Shown here piece by piece: positions 34,495 through 47,300 of a stretch of DNA of 64,000 bases (positions are counted from its first letter, which is position 1; each line of letters starts with the position of its first letter). Under the pieces are notes generated by a model that saw only the letters and a program-made list of their open reading frames with translations, searched no databases and was not told where the DNA came from. The translations under genes and the position numbers were made by a program. The stretch comes from Strigops habroptila (Eukaryota > Chordata > Aves > Psittaciformes > Psittacidae), in assembly GCF_004027225.2 (NCBI RefSeq), contig NC_044288.2, positions 17,556,744 to 17,620,743 of the forward strand, given 5' to 3'.

Positions 34495-35336
34495 GGAGCG
34501 GAGTGGGGGAGGCCGCGGCCCCACCGCCCGGCCCGCGGGCGCCCCCTGCGGGCGCTGCCCCGGAGAGCCGCGGCGGGGGCTCGGCTGAGGGACCCCCGCG
34601 GGGCGGCGGTACCGTAGTGGTACCGGTGGTGCTGATGTACGGTTATCGGGTAGCGAAAGAGTAAATTCAGGCGCTGTGGAAAGGCGGTTCGTTAGCAGAT
34701 GGGGACTAAGGTGCTTTCCTTCGCCCTTATGAGCCAAAGGAAGGGCACAAAGCGGCACCAGCCGTGGCACGGGGAGAAGCGATAACAGCACCCAACAGAC
34801 CGCCGCGGGACTGCGGGTGGATGGGCCGGGGACAGGGGACCCTCAGCAGCAGGGGATGGCCGGTGCCCGTGCTGCGGAACAACAGGAGGAACAACTCCGC
34901 TTGTGCCGCGGAGGGGAGGAGAGGGCACACAACGCAACGCAACGGCCCTTTTGCCTTTCCCTTGCCTCCTCCCCTGGTGCTGTGCCTCCCCTCCCGCCCT
35001 CACACCCTGCTCTGTGACACGCCAGGTTTGGAGAACACGAGCTGTGGTGTTGAAGATGGAGACCACGTCCATGAAAAGGCACTCAAAGGACATGCTGGGC
35101 TGCAGCCCAGGCTCTCCTGATGGTCCCACCATGCTGGCCCAGCAGCCCTGCGAAGCAGCTCTTGGCTCAAGCACTGACCAGGGGGAAACACATTATTTCC
35201 TTCCCTTGCTACGCTCCCCTCAAAGGAAAGCTGCTGACAATACCAGGAGACCGAGGGCATTTACTCGAAGGGAGCACACGCCACTCAGTGTCACTTCACA
35301 CGTACAATGATTCGAGATGGTATTTCCTCCACAATT

Positions 35337-35342
35337 TTTATT
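35337..35342 (-). terminator. CREBRF: Probable distal CREBRF poly(A) signal AATAAA
   Basis: AATAAA on the minus strand, the last canonical signal before the CpG-rich BNIP1 start. Earlier minus-strand AATAAA words, for example near 38226, could give shorter 3' ends. Confidence 0.4.
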
Positions 35343-38300
35343 TTAAATTACAAAGGATGTTGCATACATTGATGAATCTGAAGTGCTGAATAGAAGTGCT
35401 AGGGATCGAGGGTGACAGAGTAAACAAAGTCAAGAGTTTAATTGTGCCTCTTTAAAAAAAAGAATAAAAACTGCACAACTATTAACCAACATTAAACATT
35501 GCAACTCTTTAACAGATCATGCTTTTAACAAGGTAAGTTTATTTTCTAACAGAGACAAGACTTTCAGTAAGTTTTTCTGAGCTCCAGTTGGAAGTTGATT
35601 ATAGAATATCAAGGACAGCATTACAATCATGACCCCAAGCATAGGCAGAACAGGATGCCATGTTTTGTTTTCAAATGCTTTTTTCTTTCTGCCTGTCAAC
35701 CGCCTATGAACGCATGTGCCATCAGCCTTAAGAGTTCACCCAACCACAAATACTGAGCAACAAGTTTTACTTGGACATGATGTTCTGGGAGGATAGATGA
35801 TTCCAATCAGAATGTATGAATATGCATCATTATAAGATTAATAAAAATTAAGTGCTACTACTGGGTTCTGCTTCTTAATCGGAAGATTTTGATAGGGCAG
35901 AGCATGCTTTTGCCAATAACAAATCCAATCCAGAAGCTTTCCTTAGAGTAGCTAGTTAACTCACCCAAATTTGATTTACAGAGACACCCAACTGCAAAAT
36001 ATTCTTAACTCAAGAAGTCTGAACAGTGACTGATGTTATCTAAAAAGCCTGGAGGTGGTTTGGTTTTTTTTTTTTAATGGGAAAAAAAGAAAGTGTGGCT
36101 TAAAATAGCTCTGGCTCCACTTTTAGCTCCACAGCTCATTAGAAAGACAATAAATGCATAGTCAGTATTTGCTCTTGTGGAAGTTCATGAATGTCTAAGA
36201 GGCTGAGGATTATAATTCAGTGCGCACACACACCTTCTTATCATGCTAGAAGCATTGGGGGAAAAAACATGGCATATTGTGAAATGTAAATTGTAGAAGG
36301 ATAGAGACATTTTTGTATGCTGCAAAGAAGATATAACCTAAAAGTGCCATCTTTCATTAATGACATTGAAGAATCCCAATTTATATTGGGATATATTCAA
36401 GAGTGGTGTTTTCTCAACATACTAATGCCCTTAATACAGTTACAAGAAGAATCAGCCACTGAAGCAGTAACTGTTTGAAATGTACTTCACACAATCCCTG
36501 GGGTAAGCAAAATAAACCTCAGCTGTGTGCAAGGCTGTGTCAATAAGCCAAGACCACATCTAGCAGCACACTTAACTAGACGATTCCAACTGAAGCCTCC
36601 AACTCAGAAAGAAAAGAAAATCATGATTAGATGCATTCTTGAAATTCAGGTCTCAAGGCCAAAAACAGATCCTAACATTCATGGTACATAATTGGGTTAT
36701 GCCTCAACAGAAGTTCAGGAAGACTTGCAAGCACGTTTGAGGAACAGAATTGCATCTACTATTTCTGCTGAAGGCAACTTGTATACAACCCTTTGAAATT
36801 CTCCTGATAAAGCCTTTTAGAGCTTTAAAAAAATAGCTATGTTTAAATGATTTATTGAGAAGAAAAGCACATCCAGTCTATTTTGTGAATAAGCTACATG
36901 TCTTATTAATGAAGGCAAATATCAGACAAATATTGGGGGGAGGGGAACTTTTTAAAATAAAATCAAAACTGACACCACTGTATTTCAGAAGTATTTGGTT
37001 GCTTTTAGATTAGTTAAAAGACTCTCTATCCATTTTCAGTTGTTTGTTTGTTTTTAAAAACACTTTTTCCTGGCCCTTTTAGTATGGAAAAAATGTCTGT
37101 CTATAAAGATTAGGAACTGAACAAAGCTGAGCCTGACTCTCACATCAGCTTTACAGCAATGCGACTTCATCAAATCACAATGATTTCAACTGGTATGATA
37201 AGAAAATCCAGCCCATCCACACGTAAACATAGCTTTAGTAGTAAGTCTCTCTCATCCAAAAAAGTACTCACCAAGTATCAGTATATGTGTTCAATAAACC
37301 ATAAAAGGAAGCGTTAGCAAAAGGGGTTTTGGGCTAAAAAACACCCTTCACGAGCACCCCCACATTTTGCAAGGCCATTCAAAAACTGGTCTTCCATAGA
37401 GATACAAAAGGACTACTACTGAGAGAAACTGAAATCAGATCTATCCAGACTTTCTTCAGGATGCTTTTATGAGTTCTGATTCAATTTCAGAAGGGTTAGG
37501 TTTGAGGAGTTCAGAGGGAATGAAAAACATTTAGTTCTAGATGTACAAGTAAGGCACAATATAAAGCCACATCATCATCTGTCATGAAGGAAGTAGGAAA
37601 GGACGAGAATCATACATGGTACAGTAGAACAAGCAGTCCATCAATTCAAAGTGTGGCACCTAAGTTCAGACTGACGAGATCTCAACAAGAGCAGTTATGA
37701 CAGCATGCTTTTAATATGGAAACAAATTCTAGAGAATCCAGTGTATCAGAAAAAGGAAGAGCTTTCGTTTGTATTAAATCAAAAATATATAATTGCTTTT
37801 GGATATAGGATTAAAAGTGAATACTCACAATGCCTACACTCAAAAACAAACAAAAAAAAATCCGGGACTTCATTAAGATCCACATACCATGTATGAACAC
37901 TGAAAATCTTTAGAAAATGGTCTTCTCTAAAGATCATCCAAAAATGCATGCCACAATTGCCAAAAAACAGAACATGTACATTTGTTGGTTTTTATACCCT
38001 TATAAGATTTTTGTTTGTGATAAGTATACACTAAATGTATATATTTTAATGACACTAGAGGAAGCAGATTGTTACTGGCATTAAAGTACAACCATTTCTA
38101 GACGGTTTAAATGCCACAGAGTCCCCTGGTTAAAATGTAAAGCTGCACAGCTTGCCTATGTCACCTTTATGATAAAGTTAAACCAGCAAAAGGTCTTATC
38201 TTTACTCTACATTTTACTGCCAGGTTTTATTTATATCAAGTATCGCTGCAGCATTCTGACCAGCCCAGAGTTAGCAGCAAGTGGCAGGAATCATATAAAA

Positions 38301-38950
38301 CGCGGTTTCTTTTTTTTCTTTTTTCTCCTTTTTTTTTTTGTGTGTTTTCTTGTTTTTTAAACAAAGTGCTTTTCTAAGATATACATACATATAAATAGTT
38401 ACAAAATAAAGTGTCAACATTAAAAAGCTCAACTATTTAAAAGCTTTTAACTTAAAATAATACATAGAAAACACGAAATGCGAGGGTATGGAATTCACTA
38501 AAGATTCGAAGGCTACTTTGAAATGCTAGACCAAAATCATATTCTGGTTTTCAGACAAAAATAAAAAGCTATAAAGTTGTATTTGCCCAGTACTTCTGAG
38601 CAGTCAAAAAGGGGCTTTTTTAATACCTTGTCAGTTTAATTTGTCACAGAAGTTTTTACCTGATTGCAAACCTGCTCTCTTAACGTTTAGAAATGCTACC
38701 TTGCCTACACAGTTTGGATGTAGCGTAAGGAGCTCTCGGATCTGAGCAGCGCGGCAACACCATTCATCGGAAAGGAACAACAGTATTCAAAATCTTGGTA
38801 CAGACATGGCCTTAACTTCACAAGAGACATTCTTTGTCGGGGTTTTATGGGCCGCATGTATCTCCGGAATAACTGCAACATCAGCAATAATTACAACAGG
38901 AATACATCTGACCCACTGTGTAAAGCAGCAGCCAACTCTCACCTCACCTT

Positions 38951-38970
38951 AACAACAACAACAACAACAA
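38951..38970 (+). repeat. (AAC)n microsatellite
   Basis: Six to seven AAC units in the probable CREBRF 3' UTR. Confidence 0.85.
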
Positions 38971-41245
38971 AAACACCTGAAACAAAACCACCCACATTCC
39001 ACTCAGATTTTGCAAGTCTTAAGTGGATTTACAAAGTTTTGCCTAAGTTGCCCTGGGTATTTGTTTAGTCTCTTGTAGGAAAGACTTTCTGTACAGCTCA
39101 GTAGTGGTATTTTGGCCTCCTCCTCCCTTTTGAGTCTTCCAAAATATTTAGACACAAAGTAAGCTGTGTGCACGCTCACAAGTATGTGGCAGGAGTGCCA
39201 CCTTCATCGGCCACTCTTACTGCACTATTACCGATCCAGACTTTTCTTTTTTTATAGTACAAGCTTGGATATAAAAATAATCTACTTATAAACAAAAAGG
39301 AATCACAGTACAAACAAACTCAGACAAACTAGAAATGAAGTGGAGAAATTCCCCAAAGGGAGCGGGGAAAAAGCCTTCATGGACTTTTGCATTTCTTTTT
39401 TTTCAGCAGCTACATTTGAAAATATTTGGTATTTCTATTTTCAGTAAACAGTGTTTTGTCATCTTTAAATAGGGAGAGAAAGAACAGGGAGGAAAAGGAG
39501 GGGGGTCCATGAAACCAGAGAATGATCTTGCCTTGAGATAAAGGACTTTCTCATCAAAGGCTAAAGCTTTTAATCTGTACGTTAACACTGACTACAAAGC
39601 CAAGTCTTATTAGCAGAAGAGCAAATAAGAACTGTGTGTTAATATTCCTCAATCATAGAAACTACTGAATTAACAAGAATAAGTCACATATAAGTTTGAA
39701 GAAGCTAGTTTCGAAATACCTGTACAAAAATATAAAAGTCTATAAATTTTTTTTGTCTTGTTTCGTTTTGTTTGAAGCCTGTGTTGATCCTTGGAAACAT
39801 CACATGCATAATAATACATCAACTGGAAAAGTGGCAACTAAGGAATTAGATATTTGTAGCTCTTTTTTCTCTTTACATATATACACGTTACAATAAAAAT
39901 AATTTTATTTTGGTTGTTTGGTGGAAGTATACTACAACAAGCTAAATAATCTTTTTTTTTCTTTTTCCTTAAATTCTCAAAGTTGAAAACTATTTTACCA
40001 ATAGCTTACTAAAATCCAAATATATTAAAATCTCCTACAGTAAGTGCAGAGAAAAAAAGACTTAAAGACTCCGAGATGGCCACCAACTTATCTACCATGG
40101 AAGCGAACTACAAGAACAGCAAAATAAGATCGTTATGTATGAATGCTCCTTCTGTAGATAATTGGACCCAAACAAAAAAATTCACAGTTCAGTAAGATCC
40201 CTAACCCTGACCTTTAGGTTTTTTTCTTTTTTTTTTTTCATTTGTTTTTACATTCAGTACAGTATCATATAAGCTGTGCAAAACTTTACTTAGACTGGCA
40301 GTTCGCCATATCAGTTGCATTTGTCTTTGGTACAAAAATAAACAATCGCATTAATGTGCAAGTATTTGTTTTCTTCCGGCCAAAGTACCGAAATTGAGTT
40401 TTCTAGAGCCATCTTTTATACAATACATAGACTCTGTGGCATATATCTACATTTTCAACATATTCCTATATACATTCAAAAAATTGTAAGAGCTGGAACA
40501 AATACATTAAAACCTATAATCTTACCATCTATACATCTTGGTTTTTCCCCTCAGGGTTTTCTTCATACAAAACTTTACCAGCTTATACTGATAGCTCTCC
40601 CCCCAAAATACAAGGCACAAAGAATATACTTTTTTTCTCTTGCTTGCACAGACATTTAAATACTATATTAAGCTCAGAAAATTAAAGTCTTATATGGCAC
40701 ACTAGCTCTACTGCCATGTGTGCTATGTACAAGTTAATGGTTGCAAAGAAAGCTTACTGGTTTGTAAGAAGGACAAAAGAAAATCCAATTATTAAAAAAA
40801 AAAAAACAAAACAAAAAAAGGAACAAAAACCTCCCTAAATTGACAGCTTTACCAAAAAACTCTTCCTGTCATTTTACTTGGAGCATAAACCTGTCACAAT
40901 GTCTGGCATATGCTAAGGTTTTTTACTAGCAACCCCATGTTTTTGCTTCTAAATCAAAAGTGATATATTCTGGTCCTAAAGAACTTAATTTTCAAAAGAA
41001 TCCTCATCTCTGTATTTAAGCTTAAAGCAGCTTTGAAACTACCTGGTTTATGGTCCAAAAATGCTATTAAGCATTTTATATCATGCTTTGATTTGGTTTA
41101 CTACTTTGTTACTTCAAACCAATGGAACCTAATTGTAAGTGTTTACGTAATGCTAAACTGACATGCAGACCAGAATGCAATTTACAATGAAGTACTTGAC
41201 AACACAGGTAGAACCTGACCGATGTGAACAGCTGAAGTCGTGTCT

Positions 41246-41361
41246 TTAAACTTTTGACATTGGTATTCGTAGCCCTACAAGGCCACCGGTGGGGTCTCCT
41301 TCTGCAGTCTTCTCTAAAACTTGATTCACAAATTCTGATGTCTGTCCAGCTACAGGTAGTC
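41246..41361 (-). CDS. CREBRF: CREBRF last coding exon
   Basis: Completes a split Gly, codes [13 protein letters not shown] onward and ends SKV then TAA. Acceptor CTTTCTTAG. Confidence 0.95.
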
Positions 41362-44300
41362 CTAAGAAAGGGTAAGAAAATGTGCTGTAAGGTTACTACT
41401 CACTGCATGCATTCCTACATGTGCTACAAAGCCAATGAATGCTTTGGTTAATAACTAACCAAAAGGCATAAATAACTGAAATCAGGAAGCAGTGGGGTTT
41501 TTTTCTCTCTATTCCAATTCTACTGGAATATTCTATTCTATTGTCTATTATTCTATATCTCTATTCTATTCTACAATTGCAATTGTTTGCAATCTAAAGT
41601 GTCATAGGTTATACATCTCTTCACATACATGCATACACGTTAAGTTTACTGCTTACCAAGAGTGTCTTTAATAAGTATGTTCAATTTTTGTTCCATGTTG
41701 ACTCCTCTGTCATCTTTAGGTACCTGCACCCGATTAACTATTTCTTGTTTAATGGAGTTGATCACAAACAGTAAATTATCTGCAAAGAAAAAAACCTGGA
41801 TTAGATTTGCAGTACATTCCCCCTGAAGCAAAAGAGATCCACAGTCGTCCACACACTGCTATCTGAAAGTGTCAAAGGTGTCACATCACACTTACTGTAA
41901 AATTCAGATGTAATAATTTACATCTGTAAACATATTTTCACAAATATTTATATGATTCTATGATCTTACACATATACATTTACATAATTTACATCTGTAA
42001 AGTAGCTCAACACTGCAGGTAACCCAATCTACGTATGCTTTATGGAGTGAGTGGTTTTGTGCCAACAAAACTGTTGGGTTTGTACCAACCCTGTTTTCTC
42101 TATAAACTGCCAGCTATGACCCAAGTTACATGATGGCAAAACACAGACTAGTCTGAACAAAAGAAAAATTAAGATGTGAAGAGTTGTATTTACCATATTC
42201 CGTGTTGAGACCCCAGAGTTTTACTTTATTGGCTTCATACTGGGCTTTCTTTTTTAGTCTACAAGCCCTATAGTAAGAAGAGGGGAAGAATTAGAACACT
42301 AACAAAAATTCCAGAATACTAAGAGCATCTGTTTGCCACACGAACTTATCAACCAACACTCCTAGAGCTGTGACGTACAAAATCATCTATCTACTCACTC
42401 AGCTTCACTGAAAGCACTCTGCTACCTGTATTTGCTTACATTTCACACTCGTGGATTTTATCACTGCATCAATCATTTGCCCTGCAGCTAAGCAAGCCAG
42501 CTGCCAGTGGAAATACATCATTATCTAGGGAACAGGCAAATTACATCTCCAAAGTGCCAGTCTCTCTGCTTTTTGGTAGCTTGGTCATTATCCCATTGCA
42601 GGAACTGCCACGATGAAGCAGGATCTCTTGAGCCAAAAATTAGTTAGATCTTAATTGTACAGTTGTGGTAATCCAAATTTACTCATCTATGTAGCATTAT
42701 CTAATACATACCTGGAAGCCAGCTTGTTCTTTTCTTTTCTTGACCTCGGTCTGGCAGTTAAGGGAAGTTCACTGACTGGCGTTAGGTCACTGATCACCTT
42801 ATTCAGCTTCCTCAGTTCATTACCAATCTGGAGAAGTTTTCTGGGGTTGGGAGTCAGGTCTTCTACATCAGTCCTCCGTGACTTCTTTGCTGCATATTTT
42901 CCTGTTTTAAATATGCAGAAAACTGGGTTGGGAAGTGACACAATAGGTACACAAACCTGTGGAAAAACATTCTTAAATATGGATTTTTTTGGGTGCAGTT
43001 GAAGTTCCTTTGTTCATTACAAGAGAATGGACTGGAATCATGTGATCCCTGTGGATTTTTCACAATAGAAAGAACATTTCCAGACAAACTGCTTTGTACA
43101 ATTCATATTGTATCCAGATCAGATAAGAGCAAATGCTGCTGGCCAGGCTACTGGATGTCACAGACAGTATTCAAACACAACTGTGCTGAAGAATGTATGT
43201 CACAAGTTCAAGCCCAGTTGTTTTGCCTCAACTCTAACTTCCTAACTTACGTGTTCAGCCAATATATCCTCCTGCACACTCAAGTTGATGAAATGCCTCA
43301 ATAATCTTATTGCTAAAATTCTGTACTAAGAAATAGTGTCAAGGCCTGGTATTGAAATGATCTTCAGTGATACTGAGCTTAAATGATCCATACAAAGGTT
43401 AGTTAACACCTTCTGTGTGTATCTGAAGCTATTTAAGGCCTGGTTTTCCCAAGGAAATACAAGTATTCAAGACCAAATCTTTATTCCTTAAGATTCTCTA
43501 CCACTCCCGTGTGTCTTTTTCTAGCATTTGATCCTAAAAATCTCTTGCATATGCACCTGACTTAAAAGTCACTTGCTCCTCCAAGTATCTGGTGGGACCA
43601 AGTCCTCAAGGCATGTCTGGCTATTTGTTGTTTAATAACAAGTATAGATACAAGCCTTCAGAAAAAGGAGCAGTGATAGGGACTTTAGCTACTGATATTT
43701 CACTACAAGATAAGTAAGCATATAAAAACTATGGAGACTTTAAAAAAACCCCAAGTTTTATTCCCTGAATAAATCTACAAGTAACAACAACAACAAAAAA
43801 ATCCTTTGGTTTAACAGAAAGTAAACTGCCACGTTAAAGACAGTAATTTTCAACTGTAAGGGAATATTAACATTATAACCAGGGAAGCTGGTTTCATTTT
43901 CTCCTTCAAAGCCAAAATCAAATGGAGCAGCTTACCAAAGAGGTCCTGTGACAAGAAAGCAAACATTACTCCTAAGAGTGGTTTGTTCTGGGTGATATTA
44001 GTCATGTCTGTGGTTAGCAAATTGCTAATCAAAAAGTTACGGGAATAAAACACAGTTATTAGCTCAATTGGTTTAAGTTTCTAAGGGGGTATTTTAAAGA
44101 AATGGTTTATTCACTGAAGAGTAACTGCTTCACTGTGCTGCATTCACATAGGTGGGAGAAACAAGTAGGGAGGAGCAAAAAGAGACAGTTATGCCTTATT
44201 GCTCGTCCTTTGGGTCATACTGCGGTTAATGTGAATTTTGCATTTCAGATCACTTCCAGCTTACTTCTAACACAAGCAAGACTTAAACTAACAGCTAGAA

Positions 44301-47300
44301 GGAACAAATCCCAGTCAAGCGACCCATCCGATATGTTTACAGTATTGCACTAAGAAAATTTCCAACTTTTGGGGTTTCCACTGAAAGCCCTTCAAGTTAC
44401 AATTTTCAATTCCCTGACCTTCCTGTGAAGAAACCACAGTGAAAGTTACTACTGTATGTTCACTGTGCCTTCCTTGGACACTGTGCAGAGCTCTGCTAAT
44501 TGAGCAACAGACTTACAGTGTTTTAATGATTTATTTTCATGGCCAAAATACAACTTCTCAACAATTGCAAGTATGGGAGTTGGGCTACTGAAGGTGTCAG
44601 AATGAAAGACATTCACTTGTAACTAGGGCTCTATTCTTACCATGATGGAGACCGTTCTTCTGATACATGTTACTTGGTAATGTATCTCGATTCCACTCGG
44701 ATGGCCTCAGCATTCTTTCTTGCTGCGATGGTGTTAGTTGCTCACTGTACTCCCAGAAGTATCTTCGCTTGCCTCTTTTCCGGGAGGATATGGCAGTCAT
44801 TTCTTTTAAATCCTCCACAGAATCATTTTCATACCCTAAAAGTATGCAGTGCATTGTTGATATAAAGTTGGCAAAACTGTTTCTAGCCCTTTAACTGTGG
44901 ACTGAGTATTCAAGTTAAAAGCAAAACCACATACAAGGCCTGTTTTACATTAATAGACTTGGTTTCCATCGTCAACTACTACCGGGTATCTGCCTTAAAT
45001 CCAGAGACAGACATTGAGCCACTGATGTTGCTTCATTAGTTGAAAAGAGACAAACTATTTATGCATTGAAAGCCTCTTTATGTTCTCTGACCCCTTAAGC
45101 TCTATTGCTGTTCTCCCCCACAATCCCACCACTGCAGAGTACAGATAACAGCTGTTGGAGAGTGTTCTTCCATTTTAATTAATCTCTAATCAAAAAGTGT
45201 GGAAAGAGAAGCAGATAATAAAGATGAATTAGCAAAAGACTAATAAAGAAAGCAAAATTATTCAATCGTAGAATATTCTGAGTTGGAAGGGACCCATTAG
45301 GATCATTGAGCCTAACTCCTGCTCTTCCTTGAGTTTGAATACTTTTGGGAAATAAATCAAATCACCCGTCTCTGTTAGACTAGAAGAAGGGGGTTCTGTT
45401 ATGAGGACAATGACCTAAAGCCCATAAGAAAAGACCATCTAAACTGAAGGAATGTGGACACAAGCTTTTCAATCTCTTCCTCACCTCTTTAGAGGGATGA
45501 AATGATCCACGGTAAAGCTACACAAAACTTTAGAGATATATTATGATGCACTTGATATGATGCACTAGTCATGAAGCACATGGACACTCTAATGCCACTA
45601 TCCACATTGCATCAATACTTACACCACAATTAATGTAAACACAAACCATAGCTTTTAAAATCCTATGTAAGTTTCAGAAAATAAAGACAATGTATATTAA
45701 GGTTAAAAAACCTCAAACCATTGCATCACCTTGTGTACTAAAATGCTGTATAATAGTTTACATTAAAAAAAAATCACATACACTGATGAAGCTTAAAGAA
45801 AAGCCAACCTCTGAAGGGGCTGTAAGCCTAACAAGTCTTGACCCCACTTCGTCCTTTAACAGTAACACAAAGAAGACTTTCTTCTTTTTAAAACAGACCA
45901 TTCAATTAGTCTGTTTGCACTTGAAAAACCAGTTGAAAGAGGAAAAACAAACTTTCCTGCTTCGGTCCGACTCTCACCTCATAATCAAAAGTATGACTAA
46001 AAGTTAGGAGCGCAGAAGGATGAAACGAGCTCTAAAGTTCTGTTTCTAATCATTTCATCAACTCCTTTACTTTGATTCTCTAGTTTAGTAAAAAGGCAGT
46101 ATTTTAAAGGCAAATCAAACAATGAAACATGGTTTATGAAACATTTTTTCTCGTATAGCCAAAATGATTATGACAATTTACATTCAATATAGTTTCAAAT
46201 ACCATAAATATTTTTACTGTATTTCCATTTTACCCAAATGCTGTTTGACATAAGTATCAAAATACTCTTAAAAACTCCACTTACTCTCCACTTGAAAAAA
46301 CATGTCAAGCTATGTAACTCATTTATATAGATATGTATAAATTTAGCCCATGTTCATAACACAGAATTAAGCCAACCGATGAAAACAAATCTCTTGAAGA
46401 GCTGATGTGTACAAATGTACAAGGTTAAAATCAAGACTTCCTGTTTGCTTATTTAAACTATAATTAAGTTAGCAAGTTAAATTACATTGACTTACTGCAT
46501 CCTGCCTTGCAACTCTAACATTGACCTGCTATAATATTAAAGTTACACAGAATAACCTAGTTCTTGTATGTACCTTTCAAGCCCTTCACCAGTCCTTCCT
46601 AAAAATCTTTATTCACATCCCTTACTATGGTTTTAGGATTAAATTCACCAGGGTTAAGTTAAGTAAAACAGAGAACAGGACAGACATGACTTGTGCATCT
46701 TACACATTAAAAGCAAAAATAGCCCCACCAAAACTAAACCAGAAAAACCTTTCTCTTTAGCACTTAGTCATACTGACTTCTGTCAAACTACTTAGAAGTC
46801 TTCTTCCTCCAGCTGATGGTCCAGGTGCTCAAAATAGATGCAGTGAAGCTTCTTTAAACAATCTCCATGTCTCTGCACACACTTTTCCCTATTCCCTTTT
46901 GGCTATTTCTTCTCCAGTGCTACTGAAAACTGAATCAGTTGTTGCATCTCCCATTTCTGCAATCTCTTGACTTCTTCAGGGGAGAAGCAGTCATTTACAA
47001 ATATTTCTATTAAATGAGGTAGGTAAAATATACCAGTAATGGAAAGAAAAGTTTAAGTGCTAAAAAAGGCCTGGGCTGATAGTTCCCATAATAAATTACC
47101 TTTGCAGAGGACCAAAATTGCTAAATTTGTATCATCATGATAATAAAAAGACTATTGCCCAAACTTGCCTGACAGCCAGTCATGGTTTTGGCTATTTCTC
47201 CAAGTTCCTGAAGTTCACTATCTCCTCAGACAGTATTGCCTCAGACACTAATGCTTTAAGAATGCATTTCATGGACTCCAAAAACATATTCGAAGAAGAA

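Larger units (their letters stand above)
33950..35000. promoter_or_regulatory. BNIP1: BNIP1 CpG-island promoter region
   Basis: A GC-rich, CpG-dense stretch covering BNIP1 exons 1-2 and the sequence just upstream. No TATA box was seen near the start codon, as expected for a housekeeping SNARE gene. The stretch from 34500 to 35330 contains no gene I can support; it separates the BNIP1 start from the likely CREBRF 3' end. Confidence 0.7.
35337..41245 (-). other. CREBRF: Probable CREBRF 3' UTR, about 5.9 kb
   Basis: AT-rich sequence downstream of the CREBRF stop codon with many ATTTA-type words and no recognisable coding sequence. Human CREBRF mRNA is known to have a 3' UTR of about 5 kb, so a long one is expected here. 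Within it are an (AAC)n run at 38951-38970 and several T- or A-rich tracts. The exact end is uncertain. Confidence 0.5.
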
